From NCBI GenBank assembly GCA_025201705.1, contig MU616682.1:1-57319 (forward strand): a stretch of DNA of 57,319 nucleotides, given 5' to 3'. This document shows positions 21,615 to 32,054 of the stretch, piece after piece; position 1 is the first letter of the stretch, and each line of letters begins with the position of its first letter. Below the pieces are notes generated by a model. The model was not told where the DNA came from. It did no database searches and saw only the letters and a program-made list of their open reading frames with translations. Source of the DNA: Dissophora ornata. Its lineage: Eukaryota > Mortierellomycota > Mortierellomycetes > Mortierellales > Mortierellaceae. A program made the translations under genes and the position numbers.

Positions 21615-22451
21615 ATGGCCCCTCATCTCCAATCATCGCCTTGTCGACACTCCTCCCCCTCCGCCAAAACCATGTCGTGGAAGCGCTCCCTCTCCTCTAT
21701 GTTGGTCATGTCTCTCTTCTTCGCATCTGTTGACCGGGTTTCTGCACAGCAGCCGTTCGGCGTAGAGTTCTTCACCGCCCCAACTCAATCCACAAGCTGG
21801 CACCTCGGCGACACCGTCAACATCCGATTCCGTACGTATACTCTGACCACTTTACTTTCCTTCACCCGCTTATCGAAACTGTACCTAGACCTCAAACACC
21901 ACAACACCATAACACCACCGCCTTCACCGCCTTCACTGCCTCAACCTGCATGCGCCATACCCCCCCTTTTTTTGGGCATCCCCTGCGCTAGATCTTGATA
22001 GTGTTAGAGTTACAGGGGTAATGCTGCAAGTTTGTGTAGTAGACTAACGCATAGCTCTCACTTTTTTCTTCTTTTTTCTCGGGCTATTTTTTGTGTGGCA
22101 ATGTTTTGTTTGGGTCGACACGGATCATTGTTAGGTCGATCTCTCTCCAAGAGCGACAGCAACAACACGATGCTCTATCTAGAATACACCACCCGAGCAT
22201 GCCAAGGATCTCGACCTGACGAAGAGAGGTATTGCGATAACCGCGCCACCAAGGTCTCGGCGATGGGCCAGGTCCCAGCAGGCTCGGACTCTTATCAATG
22301 GACGATCCCTACGACGTTGGATCTGCAGCTGTCGAGGGGCAAGTTCCACCTGTACGACTATAATGGCCACACGAGCGAGTCGTTTACGATCAGACCCAAG
22401 CTCAGACACTACCCAGGGTTTGGAATGGTGGACCAAGAGGATCTATTCTAA
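21615..22451 (+). CDS. Small secreted protein, Kre9/Knh1-like beta-sandwich
   Basis: Two exons, 21615-21831 and 22135-22451 (303-nt intron, GTACGT...TTGTTAG), 177 residues. A signal peptide is clear if translation begins at the second in-frame ATG (21672: MSWKRSLSSMLVMSLFFASV...VSA, cleavage before QQPFG); the first ATG adds 19 polar residues. The mature part has the pattern of the Kre9/Knh1 N-terminal domain: FFTAPTQSTSWHLGDTVNIRF, a central strand MLYLEYTTRAC, PAGSDSYQWTIPTTL and LSRGKFHLYDYNGHTSESF. Fungal members work in cell-wall beta-glucan assembly, but here there is no Ser/Thr stalk or GPI signal. Two cysteines (CQGS, YCDN) could pair. The family call is by motif order only. AATAAA at 22649. 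Confidence 0.55.
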
Positions 22452-22648
22452 AAAAAAAAACTTTAAATTTGTCGAGTGACCTCGGGAGGGGAGAGGGGGG
22501 GGCGGGCCTTCTTTATTCTTGGTAATGACACCATCTCATCGTCATCAGTTCAAGTTCAGATATATCCAGCCCCATAAAACCTTGTGAGGCGAGGACAAGG
22601 GGCGTTTTCTCGCCTCACAATTGTATATAGCAAACAATAGCGGATCTC

Positions 22649-22654
22649 AATAAA
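22649..22654 (+). terminator. Polyadenylation signal AATAAA
   Basis: Canonical hexamer about 200 bp after the stop of the Kre9-like gene, with a T-rich stretch downstream at 22691-22708. Confidence 0.5.
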
Positions 22655-22743
22655 GAAATAACACTACAAAAAAAAAAATATGCGGTCGGCTTTTCTTGTT
22701 TTTTTTATAAAATATTCGTCAAAGGCTTTTTGACCAGGTGCCT

Positions 22744-24773
22744 CTATGAAAACTCAATTTTGGGATACTCGGCGGACAAGCGCTTGAGAACACCTGATTC
22801 TGACGAATGCTTCAATTCCAGTCGCCTCAGCATCGGAGTCGCGTCAATCATGTACACAACTTCGTCAAAGAGCACTGGCATCTCGAACCACTTCTTATTC
22901 AAATAACATGCTATCCCAATTCGAAGGGTCTCCAATGCCGGGAAACAAAAGAAAGAGGTGTGGATGTTGCCGCTCCCACTGGGTCGACTGTTGCCCAAAC
23001 TAGGAGTCGATACAGAAGGCAAATTGTATGGTGTGGAGCCGCCTTGGCTGCTGGAAGATGGAGAATGACGGCATGTGCCAGTACTGCCACGGTTCCGGGC
23101 TGTGATAGCCCCAGCCTCACGGATATGCGAGACAGAGATCCAGAGTGACTTGAGTCTTGTCAGGCGTTGGACGTGGCCAAAAAACCGGCTGAAGACGGTT
23201 TTGTCAGGGAAGGAGACCGAGGTCAAGTCGAGATGCGCCAATGTGTCCTGACACGCCCATCGCCTCTCGAGGTCATACTGTACTATTGGCTCGTTATCCA
23301 CACGCCGCACCGCGTTCAGTGTGAAGCCGATGGACAGTGATTCGACCGTAGAACTTTGAGTGACAATATCCAACAGGACTTTGAGTGGTTTCAGGATGGA
23401 CCCCGAGAGGTGGATATGTTTAAGTGGATGTTGATCCCGCGTCTTTCTTTCGAGCTCTTGCGTCTTTGCAGCCAGGGTCGACAGATCTGGGTCTCTGTTG
23501 AACTCGAGCGACATCATGGTTACGGACTCTAGTCGAGGGAAGAGGGCCATGAGGGCCTGGACGCTGGGCAGGTAGTGGACGGCACCACTGTTCCGTACTG
23601 TCAGAGAACGCAGGCGAGGGCATTTTGTGGAGAGAATCTTCCAGCTCTCGATACTGATTCTGACCCAGACGCCGTCCAGCGTCAGCTCTTCAAGAAGCGT
23701 GCACCGGCTGGTCAGTCTGCAGAATACGTCGTCATCCATCCTTGGTGACCTCAAGTCCAGCTTCCGTATGGTGTATGTAGGCCCCTGTGAAGATGTGTCC
23801 TCAACAGCTGGGACATCCTTCACACTCTCGCTAACACTCTCTCGATAGGCCGTTCCCTTGGACTTTCGTCCAAAGCGAGAGACAGTTGTTCCAGATGACC
23901 ATGAGCGCGAGTGTCTGGGGGACGTCATGGCCTCTTGAGTGTTTGAAGGGGCGTTCTCCCGCTTAGGTCGCAACGTCTTCTTCACCCACTGCGGGAAAGA
24001 GTTCTTGAAATGAAACTGGGCCGTGTCTGCTGGTTCCAGAAACAGCCCACAAACCGCCAGCTCATCTAGATTCGGGCAGCAGTCAAGGATGGTCATGTAG
24101 GCGTCTGGATGATAGTGCTTTGAGCTGTAATACTGAACGTAAAACACATCCATTGTAAGACTGGTGAGGTTCGGAAGTTGCGAGAGACTCCAGAACATGG
24201 CGGGACTAAACTGAAAGGCGTCGAAACGAATCTGCATCGTTGTAACTTGCGGCATCCTGCTGTAGAACTTCTCCAGACAGTCATAGTTAACCCAGGAGGA
24301 GCGACTGTCAAAGACCAAGGACAAGGATTGTACAAAGGGACAGAACTGGCGGATGAACTTGAAGGACTTTTTGTCGGCGTGCACAAAGTCGAGGGCGACG
24401 ACGTAGCTGCCGTGGCGACGCAGGATAGCCATTTTGCCCCGGTCATGCTCGTTCAAGTCGACCGTTGTCCAGAGGTACGGCTCAAACAGACTAAGTATTG
24501 CCATGAGGCCATCGAGAGGAAGAGATTACCAGCTACTTAGTAGGCGTAAATGAGGATTAGGGTGAGAGGGGTAGGAGTACTCCTATGATGGTCCACTGAC
24601 GCAACGCTGCTGCCGTACCTGTTCCAGTACCGGCAGACAAGTGTACAGGTTTTCAGGTCCCGGAAAAGAAGACGGGTCCGGATAAGGTCCTGGAGCTCTT
24701 GGATTCCGAGGACTCTGTTGCAGGGCAACATAGGCGATTGAAGAGACTGATGCTGCAAAGGCAAGACCTCCAT
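22744..24773 (-). CDS. F-box/LRR-like protein, probable SCF substrate adaptor
   Basis: Two exons, 24619-24773 and 22744-24490 (128-nt intron), joined as ...LVCRYWN-SLFEPYLWTTVDL, 633 residues. The first 50 residues resemble a fungal F-box: IQELQDLIRTRLLFRDLKTCTLVCRYWN. The remainder shows irregular leucine-rich units typical of Mortierella-type F-box proteins: LDFVHADKKSFKFIRQFCP, LPNLTSLTMDVFYV, CPNLDELAVCGLFL, CTLLEELTLDGVWV, CPRLRSLTVRNSG, LEALRIGIACYL-type units. A Ser/Lys-rich insertion lies at residues ~245-300. By family knowledge it would recruit targets to Skp1-cullin ubiquitin ligase; the substrate is unknown. An alternative start at 24504 would remove the F-box. Confidence 0.72.
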
Positions 24774-25585
24774 GAGAGAATGAAGAAGAAATGAGGGGTG
24801 ATGAGCGAGCTGAGGTTGTGAGACGGGGCAATGAGTTGAGTGGAGTCCGGGTTAATGGAGAAAGCCATGGGATGAAGTGTACGCACCACTCAGCCCTCCC
24901 GGACAGGATAGATTTTTTCCGGTTTGCAGTCGACTGTTGACGGTGCACTATTGGTGGAAAGAGGGAAAGATGTGGGATATGCATAGCCGAAGGTTGGCAA
25001 ACACAAGCTTACGCGCGTGGTCAGCGCAGGGCCAGTGAGATCGTGTTTAAGGTCCATGCCGGAGAGACGCCTTGACTGCCACCGGGACCCAAGACGACGA
25101 AAGAGAGACATTCGCGGTCATGTCGACGTTGCGATAATTGGCCAATGAGGTGTATCGACGACTTCGCCTCAGACATGCTCCTATTTTAGGTTATTGGCGG
25201 CAAAAGAGAAAAAAAAGAAAAAAGATAGGACACAGTGCCCATCTTCAGACGGGAAACGGGGCCAAGGGGAGCCGCACAGCTGTGCTGTAACATTTGTAAT
25301 ATGTGATGCCAGTGACACTATGTGATGCAAGTCTGCACCATGGGTCTGCACTAATCCCGTCGACCAGGAGCGGTTTTTTTTTTTTCGTTTTTATCTTTTG
25401 ACTCTACAACTCTGCCACACTCTTCGCAAAAGCCTCGCCTAGCTAAATCATATCAATTGCATTTGCATAGTAGTCGCGCGGGCGTTTGCATTATTATGTT
25501 ATTATTGAATCATCTCTCTTCTGCGTAATAAGATTTTATAAAGGACGCGATGTATATTTTTATTGTTCGCGATAGGGAAAAAAAA
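24774..25585. other. Intergenic: F-box promoter side and 3' flank of the Set9 gene
   Basis: About 800 bp. A minus-strand frame starting at 25111 (MSLFRRLGSRWQSRRLSGMD) ends at a good donor (GTAAGC) and is described under findings; it may be an upstream exon or a separate small gene. The rest is AT-rich, with poly-T/poly-A runs (25207-25226, 25374-25386) and no further coding signal. Confidence 0.4.
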
Positions 25586-28500
25586 TCAAATAGCAAGTAA
25601 TGTACAATTGGAATCCATGATCATCCTTTCCTCGATCCATGTATCGTATCTACAACAGTGAAAATCAAATTTAACCAAGATGAGTCGACGCGCAACTTTT
25701 CATCGCGAAGAATCCAAAATAATAAATAAAATAATGCAACTTACCCTGAACCGTATCCCTTGTAGTGGACCTTATACTCGTACACGTCCTGCAGGACCTT
25801 ATGATCTCGTATCTCTCTGATCTGTGCATCAAACAGCACCTCGTCCTCGGCTGGTGCAAGCACTTCCTCTCCTACCCTGAATTTTGGTGGCACAGTGTTG
25901 GCTGGCTTCTGTTGCTGTTCATCATTTCCTGCAAGCTGTATCGATGTTGCCTTTGTACGCGATCGGACAGTGCGGATGTTGGGCCCGAGTTTGATGTCGA
26001 CGGTACTGTCCTTGATGGTCCACTGCAAAAGATTTTGCAACTCCTTGTGGTCCCCACGAGAGTGACCCTTGTTGTCGCCATTATCGCGGGCTGCAGGCTT
26101 CTTCTTCATCTTCTTCAAGCTCTTAGCTCTTGATGGCGCTGGCACTGATGTCGGTGTTGGTGTTGGGGATGGCGACAATACCGGTATAGATGAACGTACC
26201 ACAACGGTGACGGCCTCTCCAGGAGTCCAGGAGGTAGATGTCGATGCCAGAGGCATTGCATCTGAGGAAGTCGACGGTGGTGTATCAGAGGGCCGTGGTT
26301 CGACTCTTCTGCGTTTCGGACGGGTTGCTGCGTCGGCAGTTGTCCTTTTAGCCCCACCCTCATGCGCCTGTGCTCTAGACCGCTTTCTTCCTTCTCTTGT
26401 AAGGATTGGGCGAGCGGTAATATCTTCGTCGTTTACATCATTGTCGTCCTCTGGGAGACTATTCTTGATAGACCATTCCTTCAGCATCTCTAGTTCAGAC
26501 TTTGCCTTTTTGGGGAGTGTCTGTCGAGACGCTGTCGTAACCTTCGCTACATTTCCAGATCTGTTCCTCGATGATCCAGACTTGCCATTGGGTAAGCTGT
26601 TCTTGATTGTCCATTCCTGTAAGCGCTCAAGCTCTGTCCGGGCAGACTTTGGCTTCGGCCACGAGGCTCTACTGCTGGCCTTCTCCACAACAAGAGCGGC
26701 ATTCTTGGGCTTCCGAGATCTGGGCTTGGCAAAGGGTCTTGCTGCTGTGGTCGATTCAGAAGACCTTGTCGTATTGTGAATGGACTCGTTAACCGCATTG
26801 TCCAGCGCAATTCTTCTCTTCTTTAAGGATTTCCTTCGACTGTTTGACTTCCCATCCTGAGTCGCAGACACGACGGTAGTCTCTAGGGGAGGCACCGAGA
26901 TGGTCTTCTTGCGAGACTTAGTTTTTGATGCAGTGCTAGCAAATGCCCTGGCAATTGCCGTTGACTGTACTCCACTCTCGTCCAGAGAGTCAGTCCCCAC
27001 AATATCGATATATTGCTCATCCTCACCGACCAGAGAGCAAGCAGAAGAGGGCGGTAGCGATGACGCCAGGGTCTTGCTGCTTCCGCTCGATGAGCCTCGA
27101 CTGCTCACATTGGTGGGCTTGAAAGAAGATCGGTTTCTGGCGTGAACCATATCACTCCGGTCGTGAGGGGAAGAATGTGTTGCGCCAAGAGCCGATTTGT
27201 CGCCTTGGTTGTCGCTTTCCAGGCAACCACTGTTGTCCATGTCTCCGAGGATTTGCCGTTCAAGGAGCTGATAGTCCGTTTCGAAACGATCTCCTGGCGC
27301 TGCAGATGTCTGCAAGTTTTGATCTGAAAATAAAAGGGTTGGAAGGGATTTGAAACGAGTGCAAATGCTGCTAACAAGCAGGCGGTGCGACAAAAGTCCC
27401 CCATCTTCGATTCTCGGTTTCAAGTTGGCAATGTGGCTGGAAGGGCGGCGGGCGGCTATCGCTCTCGGCCACCAGATGACAGATCCCGGCTTTGCTCTGC
27501 TTTTGCTGCGCGATTTCGGTTTCGGTGTCGGTTCAAGTTCCTGCTCTGCAGTCGGCCCCACCACTGGTGCTGCTCTCGACTTGGAAGATAGTGTTCGTAC
27601 TACGGAAGGCAAGAATGCTGGCGCCAGTGTTGATATTCGTTTTGTTACTTGTAAGCTTGTACCCATATCTTCCAGATCCAGCAGTTCAGCAGTATCATCC
27701 GTGTCGTCCTCATCCTCAACAGCGGGCACCGCTTTAGTCCTGTACTTTCTCGTAGTTAAAGAAGCCTCCAAGTCTGCTATCTCCTCTCGTGTAGAAATGG
27801 CAGACTCTGTATTCTCTGTTTCCAGATCCAGACCTTTCTTCAACTCATCAATTCGCTTCATAATAGTCTTCTTGCCTAAACCGCGAGCGCCAGGCTTACG
27901 CCCCTTTGTCTCCTCAATGCGTATAGTGATTTTCTTGCCTACGGCATGTGGCCTCCGTTTTTTCAATGTTGGTTGTGTAGCAGCGCCTTGAGTAGAAGCA
28001 GAGTGTTCAGAGTCTTGCCTCTGAGGTATATCCTGATCAACAAGGGTATAACCCTGGCCCGCTTCATAAAGAGGGCGGGGTTGCTGGATTTGGTTGCCAT
28101 TGCTGTTAAATAGCATGCTGCCTTCATTATCCGGTAACTGCTGTCCTAGCATTGCTGCGTAACGATTCCTCCAGTAAAGTTGGAGCTGCTCCTCTGTTTC
28201 GAATTGGACAGGGCGTTCCTGGTAAGGCATCAAAGGGCGGAGCTGTGGATTTTGCTGTCGAGATTGCTGTAACAATTGTTGATACGCCTGCCGTTCGAAC
28301 AATGCGTGCTGATAATGCGTTCCTTCCAACAATGGTGGTTGAAGCTGATACGGATATTCTTGATATTGACCACGGCTGTTGGGCAATTTCTGAAAAAGTA
28401 AGTGTTCGTTCTGAATCTGCATCTCGACCCTCCTCGTCACCATCGCAACCTCGGGCAAAGACAATTGGTTTCTGAAGGACATGAATCGCCATGGAAGTCC

Positions 28501-31346
28501 CGACGATATATCCCCCCTCATGAAAGCGAGCGCTCTCTTCACCCCTAAGTTCTTGACAAACTCCCTCCCAAGTGCGTTCACATAGCCCCGGTAGGGTTCC
28601 TGATCGGGATTAAAGAGCTTCAGTCCAGAGACGTTACACACGGAGTACTTGAAGTCTTCCAAGAACCGCACGACGATCAGGTCTGGGTCTACGGCGCCGT
28701 CGTCTCGTTTGGGAAGATCCGGCATAGAAGGGTCCATCTGATTCCGTGGAACTGTTACAGCAATCCACCAAAATCTACTCTCTCCGCCGTCTTGTGGGTC
28801 AACGAAAACGACATAGGGAGCATTTTGGTATGGATGTTGCTCCGTAATGATGGCACTAATGTTGAATGCCATGGACTCCCGCGAACCAGGAATTCTTTGC
28901 ACAGGCAAAAGAGGAGGACAGCCAAAGGGATAGAGTGCTTTTTGCGCTTCAGCCCTTGCCTTCATTTCCGCTTTGACTCGCGCCTGCCTTGCCCTAGCTT
29001 CCGCTCTGGCAGCTGCCTTCGCTGTTCGTCGTGCTGCGTCCGCAGCTAGTTTCTTCTTCCTCAATCTCTCCGCTTCCAATGCCATCTGCTCTGCCTTCAA
29101 TTTCATTGCCGCCTAGAATCGATGATAAAGCATTTATTAGTCGACTCTCGCATTGCGAAATCAGCCATAACTTTGTCATCTATCATGGACTTACCTCTCG
29201 CTCATGTTTTTGAAGTTTTGCGGCGATCGCTTGATTGCTCCTAGATGGCCACGCGATGCTATATATTGTGAAATGTCGATGGCATCTCCGACAATCTATT
29301 GCAGGGCCCATCTCATGCTTGGGTATAGTATCTTTGCAAGTCTCACATCGAGCTGGATCGTTGTTGACGGCTGTGTTCCCTGCTGCCGTGCCATCATCGT
29401 CGATTGTGCCGTGCTGGGCTGTCCCTTCCGTACTGTCCACGAGTGCAGATCCCGATTCTGTACTACTATCAGGGAGAAATGAGGTGTCCCTGCTGGGATC
29501 CTTCCCTGCAGTCACACGCATCGTACTGTGGCAGAGGAAATCAATGGACATGCGGAAATTTTTCGGTGCAGCTGTCGACAACTCTACATCAACATGCTCC
29601 TCAGTGATTGATCCCAGTCTGTCGCTGCACCGCTGCTGCACTTCTGTATCTTGCAGTGTTTGTGACACCTGCAGCAAATCCATAGAAGTTGCCAATATCG
29701 ACTCGAAATTATCATCCACACTCAACTCACCGCCTGGCATTGACGATGGCGTATTAGTAAGTTCCAACTCGCTATCAGGCATTGATGACGGTGTACTAGT
29801 AGGTTCCTCTTCGAGCATTGACGAAAGAGCTGCGGTAAGTTCCACTTCCGGCATTGGTGAAGCTGTTGAAGTGAATTCCGACTCGCCCTCCGTCATTGAT
29901 GACGGTGTTGCAGTAAGTTCTGACTCGATCTGCGAGACAGGAGTGAGTGGTCCAGCGGTGATCGGGATGGTGTCGGACTCAATAGGAGGAGATGTGGTCT
30001 TTGGTGGCGTTCGCGGCTGCTTAGATGTTGACTTTGCGAGCAATGTCGGGTAGTAGTTCACTAGTATTTGACGTGGAGTTATCGTTAGAATGTAATTATG
30101 TTGTGAATTCTCCGTCGTCCATGGCAAAATGGTGCCAAGCATACCATTTTTGCCTCGGTTCCTCAATCTTCTAGCAGGAAGCTCGTCCTCGTCGACCACA
30201 AGGGTAGGAGTGACCAATGCCTCTGTAGCTGTACTTTTGGTCTTTTTATATCCACCTTCGCCGCGCCTGATAGATTAAGATGCATATAAAAAATGAGTGA
30301 TAACGAAAACAAGCTTCAATTCCAAAGCACTCAGTGTTGCCCGGTCACTTTACGCACCTCTCGCATGTTGCACATAAACACTCTTGATTATTGACTCCAA
30401 AGTAATTATCGCCATAATGCGTAGTGATCTCGTCGTTCACATTAATTGACTTCAGGACCTTAAAATAAATGACGTTGGCGCCTGCGGACATGAAGCTGCA
30501 GTTGGGTTCGCAGTCGTGCTATTATAAATCGATTGAGGAAGTCATAGCGGTCAGCGACATGTCCAAATGCTCCCCGATCTATTCAAAGCGCAAAAAGAGT
30601 GATGTTACATTGACAAAGCGTGCTGGCCCGAGAAAGAGGCATGTCCCTCGTCGACTCGTCTTGATGACACTAAAGTCGCTGGTTCTGTTCTCAAGATCCT
30701 TCTCTTCCTGCTCGTTGAGGTTCGCTATTGTTCCTGCACAGTAACGAAGCTCAAGCCCAACTTCGAACGGACGATTTGCTATTACACACGCCTCGGACTT
30801 GTTAGTCACTGCCGAGTATCGATCTGTCTGAGATATTTCAAATCCTGCAGTGGGCAGGTAGATGTTGAGATAACGGCGAGCATGCCTGTAAACAAGACAT
30901 GTTGTCGTTAGAATTGAATGTATCCATTGTGTCTGGGTAGTGTGTCGACACCCTGCTCTATGTCTGCCATGACAAAACGTACGTTGTAAAGTCCTGTGTT
31001 TCTTTGTCAGTTTTGAACAGTTTTTTAATAGGCTCGATCCTACAGAGAGAATAAAAAATAAAAATAAATCAGTTTTCATCGTCGTCAGCACCATTGTTGC
31101 TCTCATTCCATCATTATATCGCGCATTGGTCATCATCATTACATACTCGAGCAACTCCTTGACTGCCTCGGGTACTTTGCGGTCCACAATGACTCTACGC
31201 TGAATGATGTCGAGAATCTTGCCCGGAGGGAGGCGCATCGGTCGGTAGTCCTTGTTCATCTTGTGTGTCTGGAACCAGAGATGGATCCCGTCGAGCAGAA
31301 CATCAGACAGAAGGTCGTCCAGTGTGGACAGTGTCTGCAGATCCAT
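25586..31346 (-). CDS. set9: Histone H4K20 methyltransferase (Set9/Suv4-20 type) fused to PWWP and chromo-barrel domains
   Basis: Methylates histone H4 Lys20 in chromatin by family knowledge. Exons: 31147-31346, 30983-31039, 30609-30885, 30358-30518, 29195-30266, 25745-29112, 25586-25649. All phases fit; 1732 residues (an upstream ATG at 31391 would add 15). Residues 1-65 match the Set9 N-terminus (MDLQTLSTLDDLLSDVLLDG). SET domain ~86-231: HARRYLNIYLPTAGFEI, ELRYCAGTI, GPARFVNHDCEPNCSF, EITTHYGDNYFG, CLCATCER. Exon 5 encodes disordered Ser/Pro repeats, then a zinc-type motif CETCKDTI...CRRCHRHFTIYSIAWPSR as in fungal Set9. Residues ~592-650 form a charged Ala-rich helix. A PWWP-like fold follows at ~690-790 (RFWWIAVTVP, LIVVRFLEDFKYSVCNVSGLK). 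The last ~65 residues are a chromo-barrel (FRVGEEVLAP...YKVHYKGYGSGYDTWIEER). Divergent to ATG9. Confidence 0.9.
29730..29925 (-). repeat. Degenerate tandem repeat in exon 5 of set9
   Basis: Five imperfect copies of a unit of about 14-16 codons with core [ST]P/LSSMP-acidic-acidic-ELxLT (for example TPSSMTEGESEFTSTASPMP, LSSMLEEEPTSTPSSMPDSE and NTPSSMPGGEL). It encodes a disordered, phosphorylatable acidic Ser/Thr/Pro linker between the SET and zinc segments. Confidence 0.7.
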
Positions 31347-32054
31347 TGTTGTTTTTGTTGTTGTTGACCACCAGGTCAGCCTTGCACGCACTCACACGAC
31401 AATCCCGACTGTCGCGCTCCGTTCGCCAAGCGCGCGCTGAAGTTGATTGTATTTTGGTCGTAATGATCAAGACTAAACAGCTGGGGCTGTACAATCCAAA
31501 GTCGCCTCTTTTTGTCTCTCCGCTTCTTGTTACTTCACCGAATGGTCCCACAGCCTTGCAAGATATGATGTGTAGGCCACAGTGATTGCGGAAAGCGTAC
31601 GAGGACAGAGAAGGTAGGGTTCTTGTTTTGTGCGGGGAGAAGAAGACACTGCAAGCGAGAGCAGCGTTGCGAGTCGCGAAAAATAAGGGACAGGAAAAAT
31701 AAATAACAAGCAGTCGTGAGCCGTCAGCGGGCTATTAAATGCAGCCGCTTCTCTTTGCACTCTGCAATGAGGACAGGGGTGATGGCGATGAAGGGTGGTT
31801 TAATTATGAAACCATGAGTGGGCACTGCTTCTGGCGAAGGCGGGCATGGTCATGGGCGAATGCATTGAGGGTAGTTTTAAAACAGAGTTTCTCTTTTTTT
31901 TTCAGACACCATGGGATGGCGGCGGTGACTGTTATAGCGCATGCCTTTGTGCTGTCACAGCAGCACACGTCTTGTCCTTCGCCTCCTTGCTCCTTCCCCT
32001 CCACCACCATTGTTCTCTCACCCCTCCCCCATTCCCTGATTCTCATTGCAACGA
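31347..32054. promoter_or_regulatory. Bidirectional promoter region between set9 and ATG9
   Basis: About 700 bp between divergent start codons (31346 minus, 32055 plus). It contains A/T-rich and GAGAAG-rich stretches on the set9 side and a C/T-rich leader (31975-32040) before ATG9. Open frames on both strands overlap without homology. Confidence 0.4.

Noticed and set aside
27320..27380. Extra intron inside the long Set9 exon (acceptor-like TTTTATTTTCAG)
   Set aside because: The frame is open throughout, and the best donor gives a 52-nt intron that would break the phase.
27350..27991. 213-codon plus-strand frame
   Set aside because: Antisense to the long Set9 exon, whose domains and splice phases are well supported.
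29235..30053. 272-codon plus-strand frame
   Set aside because: Antisense to Set9 exon 5; its repeats mirror the Ser-Pro repeat on the coding strand.
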